DNA of 64,000 nt, taken from assembly GCA_026417655.1 (NCBI GenBank), contig JAOACS010000021.1, positions 208,309 to 272,308 of the forward strand. Direction: 5' to 3'. Of the stretch, positions 34,118 to 42,322 are shown piece by piece (the stretch's first letter is position 1; each line of letters starts with the position of its first letter). Origin of the DNA: Syntrophobacterales bacterium (GTDB lineage Bacteria; Desulfobacterota; Syntrophobacteria; Syntrophobacterales; Thermodesulforhabdaceae). The translations under genes were made by a program, and so were the position numbers. The notes beneath the pieces were generated by a model that saw only the letters and a list, made by a program, of their open reading frames with translations, was not told where the DNA came from and did no database searches.

Positions 34118-35450
34118 CAGGGTCTCCTTTCCTCAATTGATTCAAAATGGCCTTAACTCTTTTCCTTCGCTCCGAAAGAATCCTACTCCACTTCCCCTCC
34201 CAACCACGATCTGTAGGATTGTAAAAAGTGGTATCCTCCCACCCCTGGGGCATATAACTTTCTGGAACCCAACCATCTGGATAATTGTGGGGATATTTAT
34301 AGTCTTTCCCGAAGCCTAGCTTTTTCATAAGATCGGTTGGAGCATTCCTGAGATGTAAGGGAACAGGGAAAGAGCCGGTCTGAGCGGCGAAACTCCTAGA
34401 CTTACCAAAGGCTTTATAGACACTATTACTTTTCGGAGCGAGAGACAGATAGACAACAGCATGAGCTATTGCAAGATCTCCTTCAGGACTTCCCATAATC
34501 TCGTAGGCTCGGAAGGCAGAAACCGCCTCTACTAAAGCGAAGGGGTCTGCAAGCCCTACATCCTCGCAGGCCACCTGAATTATGCGGCGCATTATGTAGA
34601 GGGGATCTTCTCCAGCTTCAAGCATTCTAGAAAGCCAGTATAAGGCAGCATCGGGATCGCTTCCCCTAATGCTTTTGTGTAGGGCAGATATAAGATCATA
34701 GTGCTGATCACCAGACCGATCATAACGAATGACCGGCTTTTGCATGGTATCTTTAACGGCCTCTCTATCAATTAGTCTAAAACCCTTCTTGGGATCGGGT
34801 GAAGTGGTCAAAACTACAGCTTCCAGGGTATTAAGAAGCCGCCTTCCATCACCTCCAGACCACTGAATTAAAAGTTCCTTTGCATCTTCGGTGATTTCTA
34901 CAGGGTATAGACCAAGACCCCGTTCCTTATCACTAAGAGCCCTTTCCATAATGGTTAGAAGATTTTCCCTGGAAAGAGGGCGTAGGATAATCACATGGAC
35001 TCTAGAAAGAAGGGGAGTATTTATTTCAAAAGACGGGTTTTCAGTCGTAGCTCCGATAAGTCTAAATAGACCCGTTTCTACGTAAGGAAGCAAAACATCT
35101 TGCTGAGCTTTGTTTAATCTGTGGATTTCATCAATAAAGAGCCAGGAAGGAAGGCTTTTGGTTTTCCACATTCTCTCCGCTTCATCTGCCACCCTGCGAA
35201 TCTCTTGAACTCCAGATGTTACCGCAGAAAAGCACACAAACTGCCCGTTACAGTGTTTTACAATCAGTCTGGCTAGAGTGGTCTTACCTGAACCGGCTGG
35301 TCCCCAAAGTATAATGGACGGAAATTCACCCTTTTGAAAGAATCTCCATAGGATCTTACCTGGAGCTAGAAGATGTTCCTGTCCTACGAATTCTTCAATA
35401 CACCTTGGACGCATTCTTTCAGCAAGCGGCTCTCTTACACTGAAATCCAT
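34092..35450 (-). CDS. rarA: Replication-associated recombination protein RarA (AAA ATPase)
   Basis: With the ATG at 35450 the protein has 452 residues. The order is Walker A GPAGSGKTT (about 52-60), Walker B WLFIDEIHRLNKAQQD, sensor 1 ATTENPSFEINTPLLSR, then the MgsA/RarA C-terminal domains (AFRAYEIMGSPEGDLAIAHA and YMPQGWEDTTFYNP-like). RarA/MgsA acts at stalled forks with SSB. A TTG start at 35510 would add 20 residues with no clear ribosome site. It overlaps pgi by 26 bases. Upstream is ldt, separated by 108 bases in which I see nothing recognisable. Confidence 0.92.
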   Translation of the reverse strand: MDFSVREPLAERMRPRCIEEFVGQEHLLAPGKILWRFFQKGEFPSIILWGPAGSGKTTLARLIVKHCNGQFVCFSAVTSGVQEIRRVADEAERMWKTKSLPSWLFIDEIHRLNKAQQDVLLPYVETGLFRLIGATTENPSFEINTPLLSRVHVIILRPLSRENLLTIMERALSDKERGLGLYPVEITEDAKELLIQWSGGDGRRLLNTLEAVVLTTSPDPKKGFRLIDREAVKDTMQKPVIRYDRSGDQHYDLISALHKSIRGSDPDAALYWLSRMLEAGEDPLYIMRRIIQVACEDVGLADPFALVEAVSAFRAYEIMGSPEGDLAIAHAVVYLSLAPKSNSVYKAFGKSRSFAAQTGSFPVPLHLRNAPTDLMKKLGFGKDYKYPHNYPDGWVPESYMPQGWEDTTFYNPTDRGWEGKWSRILSERRKRVKAILNQLRKGDPDASVSSKP

Positions 35451-35558
35451 CTCTTTAGATGCCCCTGTTGACTTCAAAAAAATTATAGCTTTCCAGACAC
35501 TTATGGTCAAAACCTACTTGAAAGATCGAGTCTTCGCCCAATCCTTATTTGGACATTC

Positions 35559-36185
35559 TTAGGGATAGATATAAACAGGCGTTCCTACTCTAACCATTTC
35601 AAATAGTTCATCTATATCGGAATTATATAAAGCTATGCAGCCTTCGGTCCAGTCAGAGTGGGCTCCTCCTCCATGTATAAATATATAACCTCCAAGAGGT
35701 GTATCCCATGGAGGAGTATCGTAACCCCTGTGAGCATTCTCTATTCTCCTATAGTCACTTACAGAGATTAATCCGTTCATCAAGGCTCTTTCAGCATGGA
35801 CTATTGAAGGGTAACTCAAGCCTATGGATTTATAAAACTTGCTCCTTTCGTTCTTCTTGCATACGTAAAACATGCCTTCGGGGGTTTTGCCATCACCTTC
35901 TCTTTCTTTGTCACCCTGGGGATTCTTACCTAGACCTATAGGATAATCTCTTACAATGGTATCTCCGTCAAAGACATACATCCGACGCTTAGATTTATAG
36001 ACAAAAATCTTTGGATCCTTCACCATGGAGGCCGGACGGAGATAATCGAACTTAAGCTCAACCTTTTGGGGCACAATAGGACCTTCTATCTTAGTTTCTT
36101 TTGGAGAAGATGAAAATAAAGAGCAACCATGAAAAATCGTGAAAAGGAGTAAAGATATACCTATACTTATTAACCCTCTTATCAC
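35559..36185 (-). CDS. L,D-transpeptidase (YkuD domain) lipoprotein
   Basis: The 208-residue protein starts with GTG at 36185, eight bases after a strong GGAGG inside the TTGGAGGTGGGG sequence. It has a hydrophobic signal ending in Phe-His-Gly-Cys, a linker, and a YkuD catalytic domain (about 60-205). The catalytic segment IHGGGAHSDWTEGCIAL contains the nucleophile Cys and upstream His. It makes or edits 3-3 cross-links or attaches proteins to peptidoglycan. The gene follows pilQ by 22 bases, so it may be expressed with pilus genes and could help open the wall for the secretin; that link is inference. Confidence 0.9.
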   Translation of the reverse strand: MIRGLISIGISLLLFTIFHGCSLFSSSPKETKIEGPIVPQKVELKFDYLRPASMVKDPKIFVYKSKRRMYVFDGDTIVRDYPIGLGKNPQGDKEREGDGKTPEGMFYVCKKNERSKFYKSIGLSYPSIVHAERALMNGLISVSDYRRIENAHRGYDTPPWDTPLGGYIFIHGGGAHSDWTEGCIALYNSDIDELFEMVRVGTPVYIYP

Positions 36186-36207
36186 AAACCCCACCTCCAA
36201 TAGACGA

Positions 36208-38058
36208 TTACTGCGCCGAAAGTTGAATCTGCGGAAGTTCTATAATCTTTGGGCGAATAAAAATCAACAACTCATTCTTTTCAACTTTCGTGTCCCTACT
36301 CTTGAAAAGGTTTCCAAGAACTGGAATCTTGGATATCCCCGGAGTCGAGCTCTGAGAAACACTTAATGACTCTTCCAATACCCCGCCTAAAACCACAATC
36401 GACCCATCATCCACAAGAATCCTTGTTGTCACTGTTCTCTTCTTTATCGAAGGCTCACCCTTGGCTGACATTACAGAAAAATCTGGATCCGACTTTTCCA
36501 CAGAAAGATTGAGCAGAACTCGCTTATCGGGTGTAACGGTCGGTGTAACATTAAGCTCCAGCTTGGCTTCCTTAAATTCTGTCGTAGGTTCCTGATCCTT
36601 TCCCTGAACGGTATAGGGGATTTCGAGTCCCTGACTTATCTTAGCCTCTTGGTTGTTAAGTGTATGGACCTTAGGGGACGAAACAAGCTTCGCTATACCT
36701 TTCCTTTCTCCTAACTTTAGGCTCATATCTATGGAAAATAGGTCCCTCCCCCTAAGAAGATCCCATCCAAAACCAAGCAAAGAACTTAAGGGAGCACTAG
36801 TAGTCTGAGGAGTATTGTTTATAGCAAAACGAGGATTGTAAGAGGTTGCCCTATTTCCTGGGTTCGCTGGATCAAAGTCCGTAGAACCTATGTTTTGATA
36901 GTTAAAACCCCAGTCGATACCTAAGGATCTAGCAAAGTTCGAAGTGGCTGTTACGACTCTTGCCTCAAGTAACACCTGTAGAAGTGGTTTATCAAGCATT
37001 GAAATAAGCCTTTTAGCATCTTCTATGCGAGGTCTATAGTCCGTATAGATTAATGTCCTAGTTCTAGGATCCAGCTCCAGCTTTCCATCAGCACTTTTTA
37101 TCGCGTTTTCGATCTGTTTTTTAATTACCTCCATATCGGCATAATTAACCGTCAAATAATGCGTCTCAAGAACACCCATGTTTTTTTTGGATCTCTCTAA
37201 GCTCATTTGTTCTTCAATAAGTTTTTTCTTCGCTTCGATTAGTGACATATGCTCTTCAATTTCCTTACGTAGCTTTTCCTTCCTCGCAACACGAATAATA
37301 TTTCCACTTTGCTCCATTCCCAAATTATTTACCCTGAAAATCATATCCAGCACTTGATCCCACGGAACCTGTTCCACCTTTAGGGTTATCTTGCCCGTTA
37401 CTTCGGGATCCACAACAATGTTCATACCTGTAATATCGGCAATTAACCGGATAACATTTTTTACGTCAGCATCCACAAGGTCTAAACTTATAGGTTTACC
37501 GGTGTATACCCTTGTTTGCTCGGAAATCCCCTCGAAGGGCATGGTAAGTTCAGGAGAAGGAATAGTTTGCTCTTTGGCCATCGTAGGAATAACATGTTTA
37601 TCGGGTCCAGATGACAGGGTCCTAGAACTTAAATTATACGACGTCCTATCTGGGTATATTCTAATGTGGACCGTATTACCATCTTTATTAACAGTGAAAC
37701 CACGCCAGGGATATTGGGGTTCTCCCGTAATAAGGATACCGGTCTTACTCTTCTTCAAAACAACTCTTTTAAGATAACTAGACTGAAGGGGAATAGAAGC
37801 CGTTGAGGTCTCCATATCCACCCCCTCCAGCAAAATACCTATCTGAGATCCGTTGTTCCTATCTAGAACTTTACAATCTTTTACAGGACTATTGGTTTCT
37901 ACTTTAAGAACAAAGGCCTCCTTCTCATCCACTCCCTGTAACCTCAGGATAGCAGCTATCACATTTGACCAGAATAGAAAAACAATCACAAGACCACTTA
38001 ACAAGATATAAAACTCTTTCCTATATTTTCCCATAGATCTCTCCCCCAAGCCTTTCAC
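36208..38058 (-). CDS. pilQ: Type IV pilus secretin PilQ
   Basis: The 616-residue protein has an N-terminal hydrophobic segment, one AMIN-like domain (about 40-135) expected to bind peptidoglycan and a secretin/TonB short N-terminal domain (about 185-270; KPISLDLVDADVKNVIRLIA). An N1 domain follows, then a secretin pore domain (about 355-610) with motifs such as LLEARVVTATSNFARSLGID and VPTVTPDKRVLLNLSVEKSD-like residues. It forms the outer-membrane pore for pili. It starts on the last base of pilO with no pilP between, and has a helical insert (about 270-310) rich in Lys and Glu. Confidence 0.93.
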   Translation of the reverse strand: MKGLGERSMGKYRKEFYILLSGLVIVFLFWSNVIAAILRLQGVDEKEAFVLKVETNSPVKDCKVLDRNNGSQIGILLEGVDMETSTASIPLQSSYLKRVVLKKSKTGILITGEPQYPWRGFTVNKDGNTVHIRIYPDRTSYNLSSRTLSSGPDKHVIPTMAKEQTIPSPELTMPFEGISEQTRVYTGKPISLDLVDADVKNVIRLIADITGMNIVVDPEVTGKITLKVEQVPWDQVLDMIFRVNNLGMEQSGNIIRVARKEKLRKEIEEHMSLIEAKKKLIEEQMSLERSKKNMGVLETHYLTVNYADMEVIKKQIENAIKSADGKLELDPRTRTLIYTDYRPRIEDAKRLISMLDKPLLQVLLEARVVTATSNFARSLGIDWGFNYQNIGSTDFDPANPGNRATSYNPRFAINNTPQTTSAPLSSLLGFGWDLLRGRDLFSIDMSLKLGERKGIAKLVSSPKVHTLNNQEAKISQGLEIPYTVQGKDQEPTTEFKEAKLELNVTPTVTPDKRVLLNLSVEKSDPDFSVMSAKGEPSIKKRTVTTRILVDDGSIVVLGGVLEESLSVSQSSTPGISKIPVLGNLFKSRDTKVEKNELLIFIRPKIIELPQIQLSAQ

Positions 38059-38717
38059 TATTTCTTCTTCTTGTCCTTGGGTTCTTCCGGTGGTTTTTCA
38101 ACATACCTATATGTTTCAATAACGCAACTTACGTGAACTTCCCCTATTTGCCTATCCTTCTCACCCTTTACAGAACGCATATCAAATCCTCTAACTTTGA
38201 TAACCCGATCGAGGCGAGAAAGCTCGTCGAAAAATATACCCATCTTCTCGTAATCTCCTACCATCTCTAGTTGGACTGGTATTGCCGAGTGAAACTCCCT
38301 AAGCTCCTCATTTCTAGGCTCAAAAAGGATAAGCTGCTTCAATCCGACTTTACTACCAAGTCCAGAAACGTTCTCAAGAATGGAAGGGATTTCACGGGCA
38401 TCAGGAAGTTTTGCCACTAACTCCCGAAGTTTTGTCTCTGCTTCGTTTAATTGTTTTTCAAATTCCTTCGACATCCTTTCGGTTTTCTTTAGCTGCTCTA
38501 ATCTTTTCTTAGCTTCTTCTATTTCCTTTTTCAGTGTAGAAATATTTGAGCTGTTCTCCTGATATATGAAGTACCAGAAAGCTCCACATATAATGACTAC
38601 AGTTAACACCAAAATAAGGATTTTACTCTTCTTATCGAGAGTCTTCAACCTACCTTCAATAATTTCCCTTTGTTTAGCAAATTCTTCCTTAATCTTAATA
38701 CCTTTTATAATCTTCAT
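38058..38717 (-). CDS. pilO: Type IV pilus assembly protein PilO
   Basis: The 219-residue protein has a basic cytoplasmic N-terminus, one membrane helix (about 32-52), a long coiled coil (about 55-105; EEAKKRLEQLKKTERMSKEF) and a ferredoxin-like C-terminal domain ending in KKKK. PilO pairs with PilN in the inner-membrane alignment complex. It shares one base with pilQ, a position normally held by pilP. The extended Lys-rich tail may replace part of a PilP link, but that is speculation. Confidence 0.9.
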   Translation of the reverse strand: MKIIKGIKIKEEFAKQREIIEGRLKTLDKKSKILILVLTVVIICGAFWYFIYQENSSNISTLKKEIEEAKKRLEQLKKTERMSKEFEKQLNEAETKLRELVAKLPDAREIPSILENVSGLGSKVGLKQLILFEPRNEELREFHSAIPVQLEMVGDYEKMGIFFDELSRLDRVIKVRGFDMRSVKGEKDRQIGEVHVSCVIETYRYVEKPPEEPKDKKKK

Positions 38718-38739
38718 AATGTGCCCTCAGAGATAAAAC

Positions 38740-39333
38740 TCACTTTGACTTTTCCTGATTTTTAATGATAGACTCAACCTGTGAGAAGCTATTATATTTA
38801 AAGTTCAATTCGAATCTACGCAAGACATGCCCAAAATACTCCTCTGACCTCGTTCTTACTAAGTTTGTGCCTTCTTTAGGCACAAAATAGGTCGATTCAA
38901 GGTTTCTCATAAACTCTACGATCTTCTCATTGCTCTTGGCCACTCCCATTATCGCAACATCTCCTCCAGAAAACCTTACCTCCTCAAACCACATACTGTC
39001 CTCAGGAACAGTTAATGCCAAAAGGGCTAGCAGTCTCACCACATTATCCCGATCGGCGATAAGTGAAGCTATTACCTCGGATCTTTTCTTTACATCATTC
39101 AATTTGGTTTGTAACTCTCTAATGATTTTTTCATATTTCTCATAGATCTTTATTTCAGTTTCAAGGCGAGCTTTTTCCATGGAAAGTTTTTCTAACTCTT
39201 TCTTTTGAAATACCCAGATAGTGCTCACCCCAGCAATGATTACAAAAACCACAGCGATATATAACCAAAACTGCCACATTAAACCCCTTGGCTTTACAAC
39301 CCTTTTCTTACGAAGGAGATTTAAACGAATCAT
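38740..39333 (-). CDS. pilN: Type IV pilus assembly protein PilN
   Basis: From the ATG at 39333 the protein has 197 residues and begins MIRLNLLR, the conserved PilN N-terminus that contacts PilM. One membrane helix (about 20-42) and a coiled coil (about 45-90) are followed by a C-terminal alpha/beta domain. GAGGAAG four bases upstream and the position just past the pilM stop favour this start; a longer form reaching 39375 would overlap pilM. Confidence 0.93.
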   Translation of the reverse strand: MIRLNLLRKKRVVKPRGLMWQFWLYIAVVFVIIAGVSTIWVFQKKELEKLSMEKARLETEIKIYEKYEKIIRELQTKLNDVKKRSEVIASLIADRDNVVRLLALLALTVPEDSMWFEEVRFSGGDVAIMGVAKSNEKIVEFMRNLESTYFVPKEGTNLVRTRSEEYFGHVLRRFELNFKYNSFSQVESIIKNQEKSK

Positions 39334-39335
39334 TT

Positions 39336-40412
39336 TTACTTCCTCTCTTCTTCTCTCATGGCTAACCCAAAACATATGGCCATTTGAGGCCCTATAGCCT
39401 TAGCGTATTCAGGGTCTATATGGGGCAGAATCTTTATTTTTTTACTGGCAAGAGGGTTAAAGATAAAAACAGGACTACCAAGATTCTTCTCAAGATAAAG
39501 TTCTATGCCTGAGGATCTAGCAATCCCCCCACTGAGAAATACTCGCTGAACCCCTTTTGGTTGATTCAAGGCATGAAAATAGTCCAAAATATTTTTTAGC
39601 TCTGCAGAAATCTGATCTATAAAAAATTCAATCATAGCTTTCATGTCACCATCAAGACCTCCTAGAGAAGAAGGATCAATTGAGCCAGTGGCAAATCCAT
39701 AGGCCTTTTCAATGGAAATATCGAATTTACTAGAAAGTTGAAACACCAGCTCATTTGACCCGATAATAAAAGACCTAGCAAGACTGGGAACCCCATCGTC
39801 AATTATAATACAAATAGTTTTGGACGCTCCAATATTTACAAGTGCCACTGTCTCATTAGAGGGTATACCCTCCGTTGCTTCAAAGGCATTGAATAGAGCA
39901 AAATAATCGACATCGACCAATCTCAAATCAAGTCCCGCTAGTGCGATGAGCTTCTCATAATCATAAACTATTCCACGCCTCGTATAGGCAATTAAGACTT
40001 TAGTTGTGTTATCCTCTCGGTTTTCCGAAAGGATATCAATACCATAAAATACCTCATCGGGAGCATAGGTAATGAAATTTCTAATATTGGCGTCAATATA
40101 AGGAGACACTGCAGATCGTTTCATATAAGGGATTTTTGGTATTTCAATCATTACTTCGTTACCCGGGATAGTTATAGCCAACCCCTTTTCTTTAAGACCA
40201 AGATTTTGCCAGAGCTTTGAAATAGTATTAGCTAGTGCCTTAATATCAGCTATATGGGGACCATCAAAGGATCCTAAGGGGCACTGGGCTATGCCAATAT
40301 TTTGTAACGTCAAACTACCTTTTGATTGTTTAAGCTGAAGAACCTTTACGGCATGAGATCCTATGTCTAGTCCCACAAGTAACTTCTTCCTTCCCATGCT
40401 AAGAAAGGCCAT
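39336..40412 (-). CDS. pilM: Type IV pilus assembly ATPase PilM
   Basis: The cytosolic actin-like protein (358 residues from the ATG at 40412, with GAGGTG six bases upstream) has the nucleotide-binding motif LLVGLDIGSHAVKVLQL (about 12-28). The segments VALVNIGASKTICIIID and VFLSGGIARSSGIELYLEKN match the phosphate-2 and adenosine loops of the FtsA/PilM fold. It binds PilN and links the outer pilus complex with the motor ATPases. It heads the pilM-N-O-Q-ldt operon. The earlier GTG at 40421 is less likely. Confidence 0.93.
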   Translation of the reverse strand: MAFLSMGRKKLLVGLDIGSHAVKVLQLKQSKGSLTLQNIGIAQCPLGSFDGPHIADIKALANTISKLWQNLGLKEKGLAITIPGNEVMIEIPKIPYMKRSAVSPYIDANIRNFITYAPDEVFYGIDILSENREDNTTKVLIAYTRRGIVYDYEKLIALAGLDLRLVDVDYFALFNAFEATEGIPSNETVALVNIGASKTICIIIDDGVPSLARSFIIGSNELVFQLSSKFDISIEKAYGFATGSIDPSSLGGLDGDMKAMIEFFIDQISAELKNILDYFHALNQPKGVQRVFLSGGIARSSGIELYLEKNLGSPVFIFNPLASKKIKILPHIDPEYAKAIGPQMAICFGLAMREEERK

Positions 40413-40458
40413 CCTCATCACCTCTTAATTTTTTTTATAGATCTTTGATGCCCCAAAC

Positions 40459-40486
40459 TTGCAAGTTGCCTGATAGTTCATATATA
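40459..40486 (+). promoter_or_regulatory. candidate promoter for lepB
   Basis: TTGCAA (40459-40464), a 16-base spacer and TATATA (40481-40486) lie 44 bases before the lepB ATG, in the divergent gap with pilM. Confidence 0.4.
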
Positions 40487-40529
40487 CTTCTACTCCTTAA
40501 AAATCAAAACAAATTAGGAGTTTCTATCT

Positions 40530-41186
40530 ATGGAAGAACAGACTCAGACAAAGAAAACAGCTAAATCGATCGCTTTGGAATATATCAAATCTATAATTAT
40601 AGCCCTTATTCTCGCATTCCTCATTAGAACATTCATTATTCAGGCATTCAAGATCCCTTCAGGATCAATGATTCCAACCCTTCTTGTCGGTGACCACATA
40701 TTGGTGACCAAATTTACCTATAATGTTAAACTTCCCATCGTAGATATAACAATTTGGCATCGGCAGTCTCCCAAAAGAGGAGACATCATTGTCTTCAAAT
40801 ATCCCCTAGATCCAGACAAAGATTTCATAAAACGTGTTATTGGAACTCCAGGCGACGAAGTTGTTATAAAAAACAAACAAGTCTATGTTAACGGACAAGA
40901 ACTCAAGGAGCCTTATGTACAATATACAGATCCTCGAATCGTTCCTGCAGAATTAAGTCCCAGAGATAATCTTGGCCCCATAAGAGTTCCTCCCCACAGC
41001 CTATTTGTCATGGGAGACAACCGAGATGAGAGTTACGATAGTCGTTTCTGGAAATTCGTAGACGTCTCTGCCGTAAGAGGTAAGGCCTTCATAATATATT
41101 GGTCGTGGAACCCAAAGGGTAACTTTTCCTTAAACCCAAAGGATTCCTTCTTAAGATGGGACAGGATTGGAAACATTATTAGGTAG
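40530..41186 (+). CDS. lepB: Signal peptidase I
   Basis: The 218-residue protein has one N-terminal membrane helix (about 14-36) and the S26 protease boxes. Box B FKIPSGSMIPTLLVGDHILV carries the catalytic Ser, and box D FKYPLDPDKDFIKRVIGTPGD carries the catalytic Lys. Box E MGDNRDESYDSR follows. It cleaves signal peptides at the outer face of the inner membrane. The start has an AGGAG upstream. Its stop overlaps by eight bases the end of the convergent SdhE-like gene. Confidence 0.96.
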   Translation: MEEQTQTKKTAKSIALEYIKSIIIALILAFLIRTFIIQAFKIPSGSMIPTLLVGDHILVTKFTYNVKLPIVDITIWHRQSPKRGDIIVFKYPLDPDKDFIKRVIGTPGDEVVIKNKQVYVNGQELKEPYVQYTDPRIVPAELSPRDNLGPIRVPPHSLFVMGDNRDESYDSRFWKFVDVSAVRGKAFIIYWSWNPKGNFSLNPKDSFLRWDRIGNIIR

Positions 41187-41472
41187 AGTCTTTCCTCCAT
41201 GCGTCTCGAATTAACCTTATAAACTCTATCCATTCACTCGAAGCAACCTCCCTTTTCCCAAGTATCATCTCTAGGAGATCTAGATCATCCATTTCAAGAA
41301 ATCTTTCAAGCTCCTTTAGTCTCTCGTAACTTAGAGTCTCGCCGTAGCAACGCCAAAACTTAACCAAAAGGGTTTCTAGTTCTAGGTTCGCTCGTCTTGC
41401 CACGTGATAAGCTATCTTTTTCTTAAGAATCAATAGTCTATTGTTTTCATCGGACACCATAATAGAATCCAT
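41179..41472 (-). CDS. SdhE-like FAD-assembly factor (YgfY/DUF339 family)
   Basis: This small protein (97 residues from the ATG at 41472) has an all-helical pattern that matches SdhE: ARRANLELETLLVKFW corresponds to the conserved R-G-x-x-E motif (Arg-Ala-Asn-Leu-Glu here, with Ala for Gly), and LKELERFLEMDDLDLLEMIL matches the second helix pair. SdhE proteins help attach FAD covalently to succinate dehydrogenase/fumarate reductase flavoproteins. The Gly-to-Ala change is a caution. It begins at the holC stop (TGATG overlap) in the dnaE operon. Alternative starts lie at 41475 and 41460. Confidence 0.75.
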   Translation of the reverse strand: MDSIMVSDENNRLLILKKKIAYHVARRANLELETLLVKFWRCYGETLSYERLKELERFLEMDDLDLLEMILGKREVASSEWIEFIRLIRDAWRKDST

Positions 41473-41951
41473 CACCTATTGCTCAATGCGTCGTATATTA
41501 AGGACATCCAGAGATGCTTATCTACGGCTACTACATGTTTTTTGGGAATGGAGAGTTTTGTAAGCTCACGCCAGATATTTCTTACCTTACTTTTCTGATG
41601 CTCATCATCACTAAAAACGAACACAATTCCAAGATCACAGTTCTTAAAAATCTCCACATCAAAATCAACATTGAGAGGAACACGCACGTTACAACCTTTC
41701 AAGGCTGGAGAATCGATCGTGATAAGCACTTTCTCCAACCTATCCTCTACGGACTCTCCAGGCCCTAGAATGGCATGGGGAACAAAAGACTCTTTCTTAA
41801 ATGTCCAGAGCATCCCATCAATATGACTTGCTTCAACTGTAGAAGATGAGATCAACTGGACCCTACAGTCAAATCTGTCCGACAGAAATTCTAAAATATC
41901 GCAGACATCACGCTCCCTTGACGAATAGGGGGTTTCTATAAAAATTACCAT
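41472..41951 (-). CDS. holC: DNA polymerase III chi subunit-like protein HolC
   Basis: From the ATG at 41951 the protein has 159 residues. The pattern IETPYSSRERDVCDILEFL at the start, the central IDGMLWTFKKESFVPHAIL and the late VFSDDEHQKSK follow HolC, in which the phrase LDxxLWTFxxxSFxPH is diagnostic. Chi binds SSB and links it to the clamp loader. Placement two genes downstream of dnaE supports a replication role. An extended form from a GTG at 41966 is possible. The partner HolD is not visible. Confidence 0.85.
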   Translation of the reverse strand: MVIFIETPYSSRERDVCDILEFLSDRFDCRVQLISSSTVEASHIDGMLWTFKKESFVPHAILGPGESVEDRLEKVLITIDSPALKGCNVRVPLNVDFDVEIFKNCDLGIVFVFSDDEHQKSKVRNIWRELTKLSIPKKHVVAVDKHLWMSLIYDALSNR

Positions 41952-41971
41952 ATCTTTTCCCACCACATGGT

Positions 41972-42313
41972 TTAGCAGGTTAGATGAAAAGCCCCTGCTA
42001 CGCGTCGCCCTTTATTGAAAGCCTCATTAAAGGTTGAAACAGCTTTCCCTGTCCTCTCAACAATGATTTTTATTCCTCTGTTCTCTATCAGCTGTTTCAA
42101 TCCTTCATCTACCTTCATCATTCCTAAAAATCCCGTTCCTATAATTAGTTCCTCTGGCTGATAATCTAAAACGTCCTGAATATCCTCTTCGTGCAATCTA
42201 TGCCCCTCTTTCCGCCACCAATTAGGTAAGACTCTGTCTCCAAGAATCTTCAAATCGGACTTATAGGCCATTCCCTTAATAACCATTGATCCAAAGCTGT
42301 ATTTGTCTATCAT
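41972..42313 (-). CDS. Mth938-like domain protein
   Basis: The 113-residue protein matches the Mth938/NDUFAF3-type single-domain family. It has IDKYSFGSMVIKGMAY at the N-terminus, DIQDVLDYQPEELIIGTGFLGMM in the middle and TGKAVSTFNEAFNKGRRVAG near the end. Members are of uncertain bacterial function; the eukaryotic relative assists complex I assembly. It lies between dnaE (10 bases) and holC, so it is transcribed with replication genes. Confidence 0.85.
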   Translation of the reverse strand: MIDKYSFGSMVIKGMAYKSDLKILGDRVLPNWWRKEGHRLHEEDIQDVLDYQPEELIIGTGFLGMMKVDEGLKQLIENRGIKIIVERTGKAVSTFNEAFNKGRRVAGAFHLTC

Positions 42314-42322
42314 TTAATCCTC

